Assembly: GCF_037055325.1 (NCBI RefSeq)
Contig: NZ_CP146373.1
Location: 2,356,001-2,420,000, forward strand
Length of the DNA stretch: 64,000 bases
Reading direction: 5' to 3'
Source: Arachnia propionica
GTDB lineage: Bacteria > Actinomycetota > Actinomycetes > Propionibacteriales > Propionibacteriaceae
In this document: one piece after another, positions 1 to 7,383 of the stretch
Position numbering within the stretch: position 1 is the first letter of the stretch
Layout: every line of letters begins with the position of its first letter
Notes under the pieces: generated by a model
Databases searched by the model: none
Seen by the model: only the letters and a program-made list of their open reading frames with translations
What the model was told of the DNA's origin: nothing
Position numbers and translations under genes: made by a program

Positions 1-794
1 CCACCGCTATCGCCACCGGGGTCGCGGCGGCCCGCGAGGATCTCAACGTGTGGGTGATCACGGGTGACGGTGATGCGCTGTCGATCGGCGGCAACCATCT
101 CATCCACGCACTGCGGCGCAATGTGAACATCAACATCCTGCTGTTCAACAACCGCATCTACGGGCTGACGAAAGGGCAGTACTCCCCCACCTCGGAGCAG
201 GGCAAGCTGACCAAGTCCACGCCCTACGGCTCCTTGGACGTGCCGTTCAACCCGGTGGCGCTGGCGCTCGGCGCGGAGGCGTCGTTCGTGGCGCGCGCCG
301 TCGACTCCGATAGAGCTCAGCTCACTGACGTCATGAACGCGGCGGTCCGGCATCGTGGCGCCGCCCTGATCGAGATCTACCAGAACTGCCCAATCTTCAA
401 CGACGAGGCCTTCGACGCCCTGAAGGGCCCGGAGTCGGCGAACGCGCTGATCCGGCTCCGCGACGGTGAACCCGTGGTTTTCGGCACCGAGGAACAGTTC
501 TGCGTGGTCCGGGAACCCGACGGGGGGTTGCGGGTCGCCGAAACCGCCACCACTGCCCCGGAGAGGATCGTCATCCACGACACGAGACGCCCGGACCCGT
601 CACAGGCCTTCGCCCTGGCGCAGCTCACCGACCACGGCGTGATGCACCGCGCCCCGGTCGGGATCTTCCGGCAGGTGGAACGTCCTGCCTACGACGACCT
701 GCTGCGCGCGCAGGTGGCCGAGGCACGCGCGGAGAGTCCGCACGATGCATTGCAGGCCGCCATGTCCGGGAAGAGTTTCTGGAAAATCGACTGA
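1..794 (+). CDS. korB: 2-oxoacid:ferredoxin oxidoreductase beta subunit (3' part)
   Basis: This is the C-terminal part of the thiamine-diphosphate subunit that, with the alpha subunit, oxidises 2-oxoglutarate or a similar 2-oxoacid to acyl-CoA and reduces ferredoxin. The frame is open from base 3, so the gene starts upstream of the window. The ThDP/Mg-binding region is visible: VITGDGDALSIGGNHLIHAL followed by NNRIYGLTKGQYSPTSEQG, typical of KorB/PorB. About 264 codons are present out of a usual ~340. A TGA stop is followed within 20 bp by a strong hairpin terminator. The alpha subunit would be expected just upstream, outside the window. Which 2-oxoacid is used is inferred from family, not shown. 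Confidence 0.93.
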   Translation, partial: TAIATGVAAAREDLNVWVITGDGDALSIGGNHLIHALRRNVNINILLFNNRIYGLTKGQYSPTSEQGKLTKSTPYGSLDVPFNPVALALGAEASFVARAVDSDRAQLTDVMNAAVRHRGAALIEIYQNCPIFNDEAFDALKGPESANALIRLRDGEPVVFGTEEQFCVVREPDGGLRVAETATTAPERIVIHDTRRPDPSQAFALAQLTDHGVMHRAPVGIFRQVERPAYDDLLRAQVAEARAESPHDALQAAMSGKSFWKID

Positions 795-810
795 AATATC
801 GTGTGGGCAG

Positions 811-850
811 TGTGTGGGCCCGGCGATCCGTGGATCGCCGGGCCCACACA
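811..850. terminator. Bidirectional intrinsic terminator between convergent genes
   Basis: A perfect 19-bp inverted repeat (811-829 against 832-850) with a 2-nt loop lies between korB and the convergent gene ending at 867. On the plus strand a run of five T starts at 861. The placement between two convergent stops supports a shared terminator. Confidence 0.88.
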
Positions 851-866
851 CTGAAGCAGGTTTTTC

Positions 867-2252
867 TTATCTGTCTTCCCAGACCACCTTGGGATCATCC
901 TCGGCAACATTGAGCGTCGCCTTCGGGAATCTCGATCCCTTACCGAATCCCCAGAGATCGCACGGCTCTGTTCCGCTCGAGTCGGTGCACGTGGCAGACA
1001 GGCTCACAGAACCCATGTCTCTGGCGGAGATGATCGTCGGTACCGACGAACCCGGCTCAGGAACGACATTCTCCAGCTTGTATGCATTCTCGGAGTCCTG
1101 AGTGCGCGTGATACTACCCTCAACGAGGGTGGTTCCATCCTTCAGCGTGCCGCTGATGGCCATGTTGCACCCTGGATCGAGATTCGTGGAGGCCAGGCAG
1201 GCCTTTGCCTCCGGGACCACCTTCTCACGGAACAGATCGATGCCAGCCTGACTCACCTTGAGCTTGAGATCCGAAGATGGCGTGTCGTTCTTGCTGCTGG
1301 TGATGAGGATGGTGTTTTCTCCTTCAACCTCAAGGTACTTGTTGGCAGATGCGACGACATAACTTCCCGGGAAAGCCGAGCGGTTCGTCTCACTGCTCTT
1401 GACAGTCACGCCGTTCACGGTGAGATCGACCCCCTTGAGCATGTACAGCCCCAAGGTGGGAAGAGACGTGAAGATCTTGTTGTCGCTGGAGCCAACCGTG
1501 TACTCTTCGGTAGCCGGCTCACCGGCCACCTTGTAGGTGACAGAAACCTTTTGGGAACTACTGTACTCAGTCGTGACTTCACCGACCGTTATCTCGGTGA
1601 TCGGGGCCCGGGTCAGCGAATCTTTCAACACCTCGTCGGTGAGCAACGATGCATCGGATGTGGCGGATGAGGAGCCCAGGAATTTCTTGGCATCCTCCGC
1701 GCGTCCCTCCGAAACCGCGGTCAAATAATTCGTAACAACGGCTTTAGCTGCTTCTTTGGGGTCCGCAGGCAGTTCTGAACCGTCCCCTCCCGCAGCAGTC
1801 TTGTTGGAGAACACACCCGAGAGCACCAGCACCAGCGCCACGACCACCACCGCGGCGACAAGACCCAGGCCAATCCACAGCGGGGTCTTCGACTTTTTCA
1901 CCGGGTTCCCTGCCCCCTGCTGGAGATGACCCGCCGCATATATAGGTTGCTGCCCTGTGTACCCTTGCCCGGGTCCCTGCTGTGGCGGCCCCTGGTGGGA
2001 GGACCCCGGATCCTGTTGTGGATTCTGCGAAGGACCTTGGTAAGGCCCCTGTTGCCCAGAGCCCTGGTTCAATGCGTTCGGTTTCCCCGACGCGTGGCCC
2101 CCTTGGGGTTGCTGTCCCCCCGGGGGAACGAACTGCGGGGCATCCGCCTGCACTTCAGCGTGCGGCGCCGATGTTTCCTGTGGCTGCTGCGGAACGGGGT
2201 TCTCCTGCTCTCCCGACTGACCGGAGGCATCGGGCCCGTGCGGTGTTGACAT
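867..2252 (-). CDS. Single-pass membrane protein with Pro/Gln-rich cytoplasmic head
   Basis: A 461-residue protein of unknown function. Residues 1-120 are low-complexity and rich in Gln, Pro, Gly and Ser. One strong membrane segment follows at about 123-150 (PLWIGLGLVAAVVVVALVLV). The remaining ~300 residues should lie outside the membrane. Just after the membrane segment, about 165-200, is an AAKAVVTNYLTAVSEGRAEDAKKFL stretch resembling the helical start of DUF4878-type extracytoplasmic domains, a weak assignment. There is no signal peptide or sorting motif, so an N-in, C-out topology is inferred. The ATG is preceded by GGAAGGAAACAG, a good ribosome site. Similar proteins with proline-rich heads are common in Actinobacteria, often of unknown role. 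Confidence 0.8.
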   Translation of the reverse strand: MSTPHGPDASGQSGEQENPVPQQPQETSAPHAEVQADAPQFVPPGGQQPQGGHASGKPNALNQGSGQQGPYQGPSQNPQQDPGSSHQGPPQQGPGQGYTGQQPIYAAGHLQQGAGNPVKKSKTPLWIGLGLVAAVVVVALVLVLSGVFSNKTAAGGDGSELPADPKEAAKAVVTNYLTAVSEGRAEDAKKFLGSSSATSDASLLTDEVLKDSLTRAPITEITVGEVTTEYSSSQKVSVTYKVAGEPATEEYTVGSSDNKIFTSLPTLGLYMLKGVDLTVNGVTVKSSETNRSAFPGSYVVASANKYLEVEGENTILITSSKNDTPSSDLKLKVSQAGIDLFREKVVPEAKACLASTNLDPGCNMAISGTLKDGTTLVEGSITRTQDSENAYKLENVVPEPGSSVPTIISARDMGSVSLSATCTDSSGTEPCDLWGFGKGSRFPKATLNVAEDDPKVVWEDR

Positions 2253-2674
2253 CTGTTTCCTTCCTCACCCGCTTCCGGAGCGTCTCAGCTCACGGAAACC
2301 GGGGCAACATCGAACTCGGTCGTGAGCCCAGATCATCACGCAGACCCACTCCAACACGCTACACCACGCAGCGCTCTCGCGAGAGGCCTCGAGGATGTGA
2401 TTCCGGGTTTTTCCACATTCCCATGCACCTGCCCCACTGAACAGGCCAGAACAGGGCTAGACGATCCAACCAGCGCACCCCGATGCTCCATGGTGGGTCT
2501 AGCGATGGCCCAGCACCCTCACGGATTCTTTCCCGGACATGAGCTGCAGCTCAGCGAGAACCGGGCGCTGAGAAAGAGGAAGTTGTGGAGGGACCAGACT
2601 CATCCAGCCAAGGCCCCTCCCCAAGGACGCACCCCCCGCGTCACGTACGCCGGTGGCCCAGTACTGTCCGCTAC

Positions 2675-2707
2675 CTGTTGCCCGGCGCCACTGGCGCCGG
2701 GCAACAG
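2675..2707. repeat. Perfect 16-bp inverted repeat with 1-nt loop
   Basis: Bases 2675-2690 are the exact reverse complement of 2692-2707; only one C separates the arms. No T-run follows on either strand, so this is not a typical intrinsic terminator. It could be a protein-binding palindrome or a cruciform. Confidence 0.75.
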
Positions 2708-2812
2708 ACGGGAACAGCAGATTCGGCCCCCGGCTCGCTGCCGTTCAGATTCCCTTCCGCAAGGTCGCCGGTTTCCTCGTGAAACATCGGCGGACCAAGG
2801 ACAGTCGATGCA

Positions 2813-2850
2813 GCGCGCATGGCCGACACCCCCATGACGGCCATGCGCGC
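2813..2850. repeat. 13-bp inverted repeat
   Basis: The arm 2813-2825 (gcgcgcatggccg) pairs exactly with 2838-2850, leaving a 12-nt loop. Bases after it read atttcgcgcg. It is one of three hairpins in the same gene-poor stretch. Confidence 0.7.
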
Positions 2851-2991
2851 ATTTCGCGCGTCGACGTATCTCCCCATCCCGGAATCCCCTGAACTCACTC
2901 GCATGATTCGACAGCGGATTGAAGCTATCAGGAAAATCTGTCCACTGAAAGGAGGACAATGATCACACACTTGCCGAAAGGCCACATGAGG

Positions 2992-3034
2992 GGAGGGGTG
3001 GGATTCCTTGGGCAGAACTGAATCCCACCCCTCC
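2992..3034. repeat. 14-bp inverted repeat
   Basis: The arm 2992-3005 (ggaggggtgggatt) pairs exactly with 3021-3034, with a 15-nt loop. There is no flanking T-run. Function unknown; a terminator or an RNA structure is possible. Confidence 0.7.
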
Positions 3035-3514
3035 TGAGGGGCGCAGCGCGCCATTGCGCCGCCAGCCGAAGGGGGATACGGCTCTTTACCCCCAGGGCGC
3101 ACGGAGCGCCCGTTCTGATGGCTCACCTAAGAGCCACATTCGCTTGTCATGTCATGTCGCGATCACACGCTTGATGGACCACGAAACCAAGAGGTTTTCC
3201 CTCCTCCCGACGAAGACTTTCTCGCGAGACTGTCACGAGCCAAAAAGCGCAGCGCAATCGGACAGGAGACACTCAGCGAGCAACCGCATGAAACATCACT
3301 GACCCAGCAGGAACAGTACATACACCCTCTTCCCTGCAACGCATTCAAAAGAGACATATGATTTACTGACATCTCTGCGCTCCACATTCTTTAGGAAACA
3401 GGTTTCTACTGAGCAAAAACGGCCTCTGAACTTTTCTCAACAACACCGGAGGTCGCCGGCTTATGCAGCTCACAGAAGCCAGAGCAGCAGCTTGGCAACA
3501 CGCATCGAATCGAC

Positions 3515-4264
3515 TCATTTTCGCCCCTCACGTTTTCCGACAGGACGTCCGACATGTCTGCCGGCCAGCGCACCAGCAACCGCGACCACGCACAGCAACC
3601 CCACCACCAGCCCAGGCGGCGTCGACTCCTCAGGCTCAGCTCCCGAAGATTCCTCCTTGTTCGGCCCCTGTTGGTTGGCGATGAGCACCTCGGAAAGCAT
3701 CGCCGGGGAGGTCTCTACGAAACGTTCGCCGTTCTCGACCAGCCGAGAGAACCCAGACGCTCCACCTGCGCCATCCGAGTGCGCATCAAACATGCGACGA
3801 GACGGCGAAGATTTTCTCCTCACGGAGGATGGAAGCCAAAGAGACCTTTCTCCAGAACATACTTCTTCGCCGCCACGAAGAGTAAGGCTCGCACCTCTAG
3901 ATTTCTCCAGGAGTCTCGCAAGACGAGCGCAATGCGATGGCATCTCCTTCAGGGATGATTCCGCGCGACGGTTCAGCCCTATCATCTGAGTCCAGAAAGC
4001 ATCGCCTTCACCTCCACCAGCAGTATGGAATTGACCACGAAAACAGATGCGCACCACCATCTCAGGCATGATCCGCGCTCCGCTTTCCTCCAGGTCAACT
4101 TGGAGTCCCCAAAGGCTCCCGGCAAAGCCCGCTTGCCGCCACCGTTCCATTTCACCGACAGCCGTCGATGTCCCAGCAGCCAGAAAAGCCACCAATGCCC
4201 CAATCACGACTACACGCAGAAGGCGATCGACTCCGCTGACCTTGCGCCTACCCCCAAACTTCAA
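3515..4264 (-). CDS. Predicted membrane-anchored extracytoplasmic protein
   Basis: An unrecognised protein of about 249 residues. It opens with a basic stretch and a hydrophobic segment (LLRVVVIGALVAFLAAGTSTAV), has about 180 residues of ectodomain, and ends with a second hydrophobic segment (GLVVGLLCVVAVAGALAG) and a basic tail (RHVGRPVGKREGRK). This layout resembles a type I membrane protein or a sortase-like anchor without an LPXTG motif; the residues before the last segment are acidic and Pro-rich. I chose the TTG at 4264 because GGAG lies 11 nt upstream; an in-frame GTG at 4306 would add 14 residues but has no ribosome site. It lies downstream of two LPKTGA-ending adhesins on the same strand. 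Function unknown. Confidence 0.65.
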   Translation of the reverse strand: MKFGGRRKVSGVDRLLRVVVIGALVAFLAAGTSTAVGEMERWRQAGFAGSLWGLQVDLEESGARIMPEMVVRICFRGQFHTAGGGEGDAFWTQMIGLNRRAESSLKEMPSHCARLARLLEKSRGASLTLRGGEEVCSGERSLWLPSSVRRKSSPSRRMFDAHSDGAGGASGFSRLVENGERFVETSPAMLSEVLIANQQGPNKEESSGAEPEESTPPGLVVGLLCVVAVAGALAGRHVGRPVGKREGRK

Positions 4265-4306
4265 CTCGCCCCCATCTCCATAAAGAGTTGATTCTTTGAA
4301 CAACAC

Positions 4307-4831
4307 CCAACTTAACAGAAGTTACCCTTCACGGCGAGGGCATCGCGTCGAAACTCTGGCCGTTCGTCCAAGAAATCCCGTGTCTTCGGGCCAAAAGTCA
4401 CCACGCAGGAACGGCTGCAGTGAGCAAAAACTTTGTTCACCGAGAGTAGCACTGCGGATTGACGGGAGCATTCACGTTGATTGAATCAACTCACATGGAT
4501 GTCAACGGATGGCCAAACCCCTCAAACAGGATTCATCTGAGGACACAACTTTCAGACATCATCATGCCGCGGCAGGGCCAGAGCAAACGGGCAGCACCTG
4601 ATTGACTGCCCGGCCTTTGCGGTCGGGACGCCATGGAATGGGAGGGATAGAGCGGATCGCTATTACCGATCACGTGACGGTGCTCATTCACAGGACACGC
4701 TCTGCGCAGCGAGTGCCTTGACCGCGACGAGTTTGGTGGAGACAGCGCCTGAACGTCGTTGTTCGAGGACACGCAACGGGCCCTGATTCCGTAGAACCGG
4801 GGCCCGCGTACTTCGTGGGTTACTCAGCGCC
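4307..4831. other. Intergenic region, no gene seen
   Basis: About 520 bp between two minus-strand genes. No open frame here looks like a protein with a ribosome site. It contains the weak hairpin at 4777-4806 just below the adhesin stop and presumably the promoter of the gene that starts near 4264-4306. Confidence 0.55.
4777..4806 (-). terminator. Possible terminator of the downstream adhesin gene
   Basis: A 7-bp GC-rich stem (cgggccc 4777-4783 with gggcccg 4800-4806) lies 25 bp past the stop of the minus-strand gene ending at 4832. There is no U-run, so this is only a candidate. Confidence 0.4.
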
Positions 4832-7168
4832 TCAGGCGCCGGTCTTCGGCAGACCCGGTTTCACCGGCGGCGGAAGCGGCCTGACCGGGGTCGGGGTGAC
4901 GGTAACCGTCGACGTCGGAGTCGGCGTTGGACTCGGCGTCGGAGTGACCGTCGGGGTCGGTGTTGGGGCGCCACACACCGGCTGATCCTTAGTAGTAGTG
5001 AACGTCGCACTAGTTTCACTCACCCGGGTCCAGCCCTCCGGCAACACACCACCAAACTGGAACCCAGCCTTCGCAGTAGCCGACGCCGTAACAGTCACCT
5101 TCCCAGCCTTGACCTCAACCTTCGGCTCAGAAAACTCCACACCCTCAACCGGATCAAACACCGCAGAAGGAGCCGAAGGAGTCAACGAATCCGCAGGACA
5201 GGTACCCACATCAACCCTCGGAACAACCGGAATCACACACTTCGGCTGCGTCACCGTCGTCGTATAGGTCACCACACCATTGACCACACTCCAGCCCTCA
5301 GGGAGATTCGCAGTATCAATCCGATACCCAGGCCTCGCCGTCGCAGTCACAGTGACACTCACCCGATCACCATCACTAGTGATAACAGGCTCCCCATAAT
5401 CAATCTGCTCGGTATCCTCAACACCCGAAACACTCGGCCGGGTAGGGGTAGTCGAATCAACCGGACACACCCCCGCCTTCACAACCGGAACCACCGGCAC
5501 CACATCCCGGGTGCAGGTCGGCTGAGCAACGACCTTGGTGAATGTGAAAGAACCATCACCATTCGCAACCCACCCCTCAGGCAGGTTCTTCTCATCAACC
5601 TTCCTGCCAACCACCGGCGTAGCAGTCACCTTGACCGTCACCTGATCCCCAGCCCTGGTGAACTGCGGCTGGGAGTAAGTGATGCCCTCTGTAGGACCAA
5701 CCTCAACCGTAGGATCCGACGGCTCCGAAGCACCCGGAGCACACACACCCGGCGTCACCTTCACAGAACCCACGACCACACCCGGCTGACTCACCGGATT
5801 CGTCAAAGTCACCTCGAGAGTTTTCAAACCCTCAACCGTCACCTGGGCACTGTTCGCATCCGGAGCTCCATCAGTCACACCATCCCCGGAAAACGCGGGG
5901 TCGCCGAACTCCACCCCAGCCACAGCCGGAACCTTCTCCGTGAACGTCACAACAGTCCCATGAGGAACGTTGTTCAAGGTCGTCAGCGTCCCATCGCCCT
6001 TCACGTTCAAGGTTCCGGTCCTCACCTGCCCCTTGACCGTGTAGCTGTAATCCACCGGAAAGACGGTATCCGTCGGCACCGCGCCAGCCGCGTCATTGGC
6101 CACGGTCTTCCCAAGAGTCACATGCCCAACGGTGTCGCTACCCCCTGCACCGGTTCCACCGCCGGCTGCTTCCCGGATGGCTGTTGCTTCGTAGGAATTA
6201 TCATTGACCTTGACGGCGTTCGGGTACTGCCCACCGACGAGAATCTCCTCACCAACAGAAAGAATGTACTCAAACAGGTACATGTCATCCCCAGAGAATT
6301 CTTCGGAGTTGTTGTAGGTGAGTTGTATCCGACTGGTGTCGTCGATGTTTGCGGTCACGCCCGGATAATTAGCACCATCATTCTTGTAAACGACGGTGCG
6401 GCAGTCAGCACGCCAGTTCTCGTTCCAGCACAGAGGATTGTTGTTGGGGATCCGGTAGAGAATGACTTCTCCCGGCTTCGCGGTCAGCGTAGAGCCCGGA
6501 ACCTTAAACGTGTCATCAATCGTCAGGGTTTTACCACTCAGCTCCTGCCCGGGGATGCGAATCTTCCAGGCCAAGCTGTCGTAGGGATCCCCAAGGAAGT
6601 AGCCAACTTTTGAAATGTCGTCAGGAACATACGGGGAATAGCCGATGTCCGTCTGCCCGTTCGGGAGCGGAACCTCAATCGGCGTTCCTCCGTTAACGAG
6701 CAATGTGGCGGTATCTCCCGTGTGAGTTGCCCCCACCCTGGTGTTGATGAAGAACTCGCCGCCCACACCAGTCTTGCCGACGACGTTGCCGTTCAGGACG
6801 CACGACACCTCAGCCCGGGAAACAGTACAGGTCCCGTAGCTGACGGGATCCTGAGCCGAACCAACCAGTTCAAAGGTGCCGCTGGTTCCCTCGAAAGCAG
6901 CAGGCAGGCCGATCGTGAAGGTGTCGCCTTCCTGGCCGCTGTAGTCGTTGATGGCCCAGCGACCGCTGAGCTCCACATCATTCCAGACGTAGGTGGGCCC
7001 AGCAGGCGACGTCTTGTCCGTCAGCTCCACGCTTCCAGGAACGATCGGATTAATCACGTCAGCATGCGCCGTCTGCACACCCTGTACCAGTCCGAACAGG
7101 ACCATCGCTACCACGAGCAACAACGGACCGAAACGCCCTCTGCTCTCCCAAGTCCGCTTCTGTTTCAC
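4832..7168 (-). CDS. MSCRAMM-like adhesin with DUF5979-type domain, ends at LPKTGA
   Basis: A secreted surface protein of about 778 residues. A signal peptide (GRFGPLLLVVAMVLFGLVQG, cleavage after AHA) leads into an Ig-like adhesin head; the phrase GQEGDTFTIGLP resembles the first Ig domain of Gram-positive MSCRAMM adhesins. A DUF5979-like module (about 355-460) follows, then three Cys-bounded repeats of roughly 80-90 residues (each opening GVC or GTC and closing QPxC), then a Pro/Thr-rich stalk. The protein stops immediately after GLPKTGA: the sortase motif is present, but the hydrophobic segment and basic tail that sorting signals normally need are absent. I prefer the GTG at 7168, which has GGGGGA 7 nt upstream; the ATG at 7183 has no ribosome site. 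Codon use changes sharply between about 4975 and 5890. It is paralogous to the next gene upstream. Confidence 0.82.
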   Translation of the reverse strand: MKQKRTWESRGRFGPLLLVVAMVLFGLVQGVQTAHADVINPIVPGSVELTDKTSPAGPTYVWNDVELSGRWAINDYSGQEGDTFTIGLPAAFEGTSGTFELVGSAQDPVSYGTCTVSRAEVSCVLNGNVVGKTGVGGEFFINTRVGATHTGDTATLLVNGGTPIEVPLPNGQTDIGYSPYVPDDISKVGYFLGDPYDSLAWKIRIPGQELSGKTLTIDDTFKVPGSTLTAKPGEVILYRIPNNNPLCWNENWRADCRTVVYKNDGANYPGVTANIDDTSRIQLTYNNSEEFSGDDMYLFEYILSVGEEILVGGQYPNAVKVNDNSYEATAIREAAGGGTGAGGSDTVGHVTLGKTVANDAAGAVPTDTVFPVDYSYTVKGQVRTGTLNVKGDGTLTTLNNVPHGTVVTFTEKVPAVAGVEFGDPAFSGDGVTDGAPDANSAQVTVEGLKTLEVTLTNPVSQPGVVVGSVKVTPGVCAPGASEPSDPTVEVGPTEGITYSQPQFTRAGDQVTVKVTATPVVGRKVDEKNLPEGWVANGDGSFTFTKVVAQPTCTRDVVPVVPVVKAGVCPVDSTTPTRPSVSGVEDTEQIDYGEPVITSDGDRVSVTVTATARPGYRIDTANLPEGWSVVNGVVTYTTTVTQPKCVIPVVPRVDVGTCPADSLTPSAPSAVFDPVEGVEFSEPKVEVKAGKVTVTASATAKAGFQFGGVLPEGWTRVSETSATFTTTKDQPVCGAPTPTPTVTPTPSPTPTPTSTVTVTPTPVRPLPPPVKPGLPKTGA

Positions 7169-7332
7169 AACAGCTTCCCCCATGTTTTAAATCACGCTAC
7201 CGCGCAATCGCTTAGAAGTTCCTACTTCCAGTCGATTAGCACATACGCGGGGTTAGCGTAGCCGTCCGCGATGATTCCCTCATCTTCCCTTTTGTACATT
7301 ACGGAAAGATGGATGTGGGTGACGAAGGAAAC

Positions 7333-7368
7333 GGTCGGGGCCCGATCACGCGATATCGGGCCCCGACC
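7333..7368 (-). terminator. Terminator after the upstream adhesin gene
   Basis: A perfect 14-bp stem (7333-7346 with 7355-7368) with an 8-nt loop starts 15 bp beyond the stop of the minus-strand gene ending at 7384. On that strand it is followed by gtttcc. It shows that the adhesin reading frame really ends here, with no room for a membrane anchor. Confidence 0.78.
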
Positions 7369-7383
7369 AATGAGAACAGGAAA

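Larger units (their letters stand above)
2253..3514. other. Gene-poor region with three hairpins
   Basis: No convincing gene is seen in these 1.26 kb. The open frames lack ribosome sites and protein-like composition and run across the three inverted repeats listed separately (2675-2707, 2813-2850, 2992-3034). The right end is more A/T-rich than the surrounding genes. It may hold the promoter of the gene starting at 2252. Confidence 0.6.

Noticed and set aside
1982-3126. Several open frames of 65-170 codons on both strands across the left gene-poor stretch
   Set aside because: No ribosome sites, Arg/Pro/Ser-rich composition typical of high-GC chance frames, and they run through perfect hairpins.
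4810-4860. Hidden membrane anchor after LPKTGA in another frame
   Set aside because: All three frames beyond the stop were read and none gives a hydrophobic helix, so a frameshift does not explain the missing anchor.
5960-6613. 217-codon plus-strand frame opposite the first adhesin
   Set aside because: Antisense to a gene with a clear signal peptide and domains; no ribosome site.
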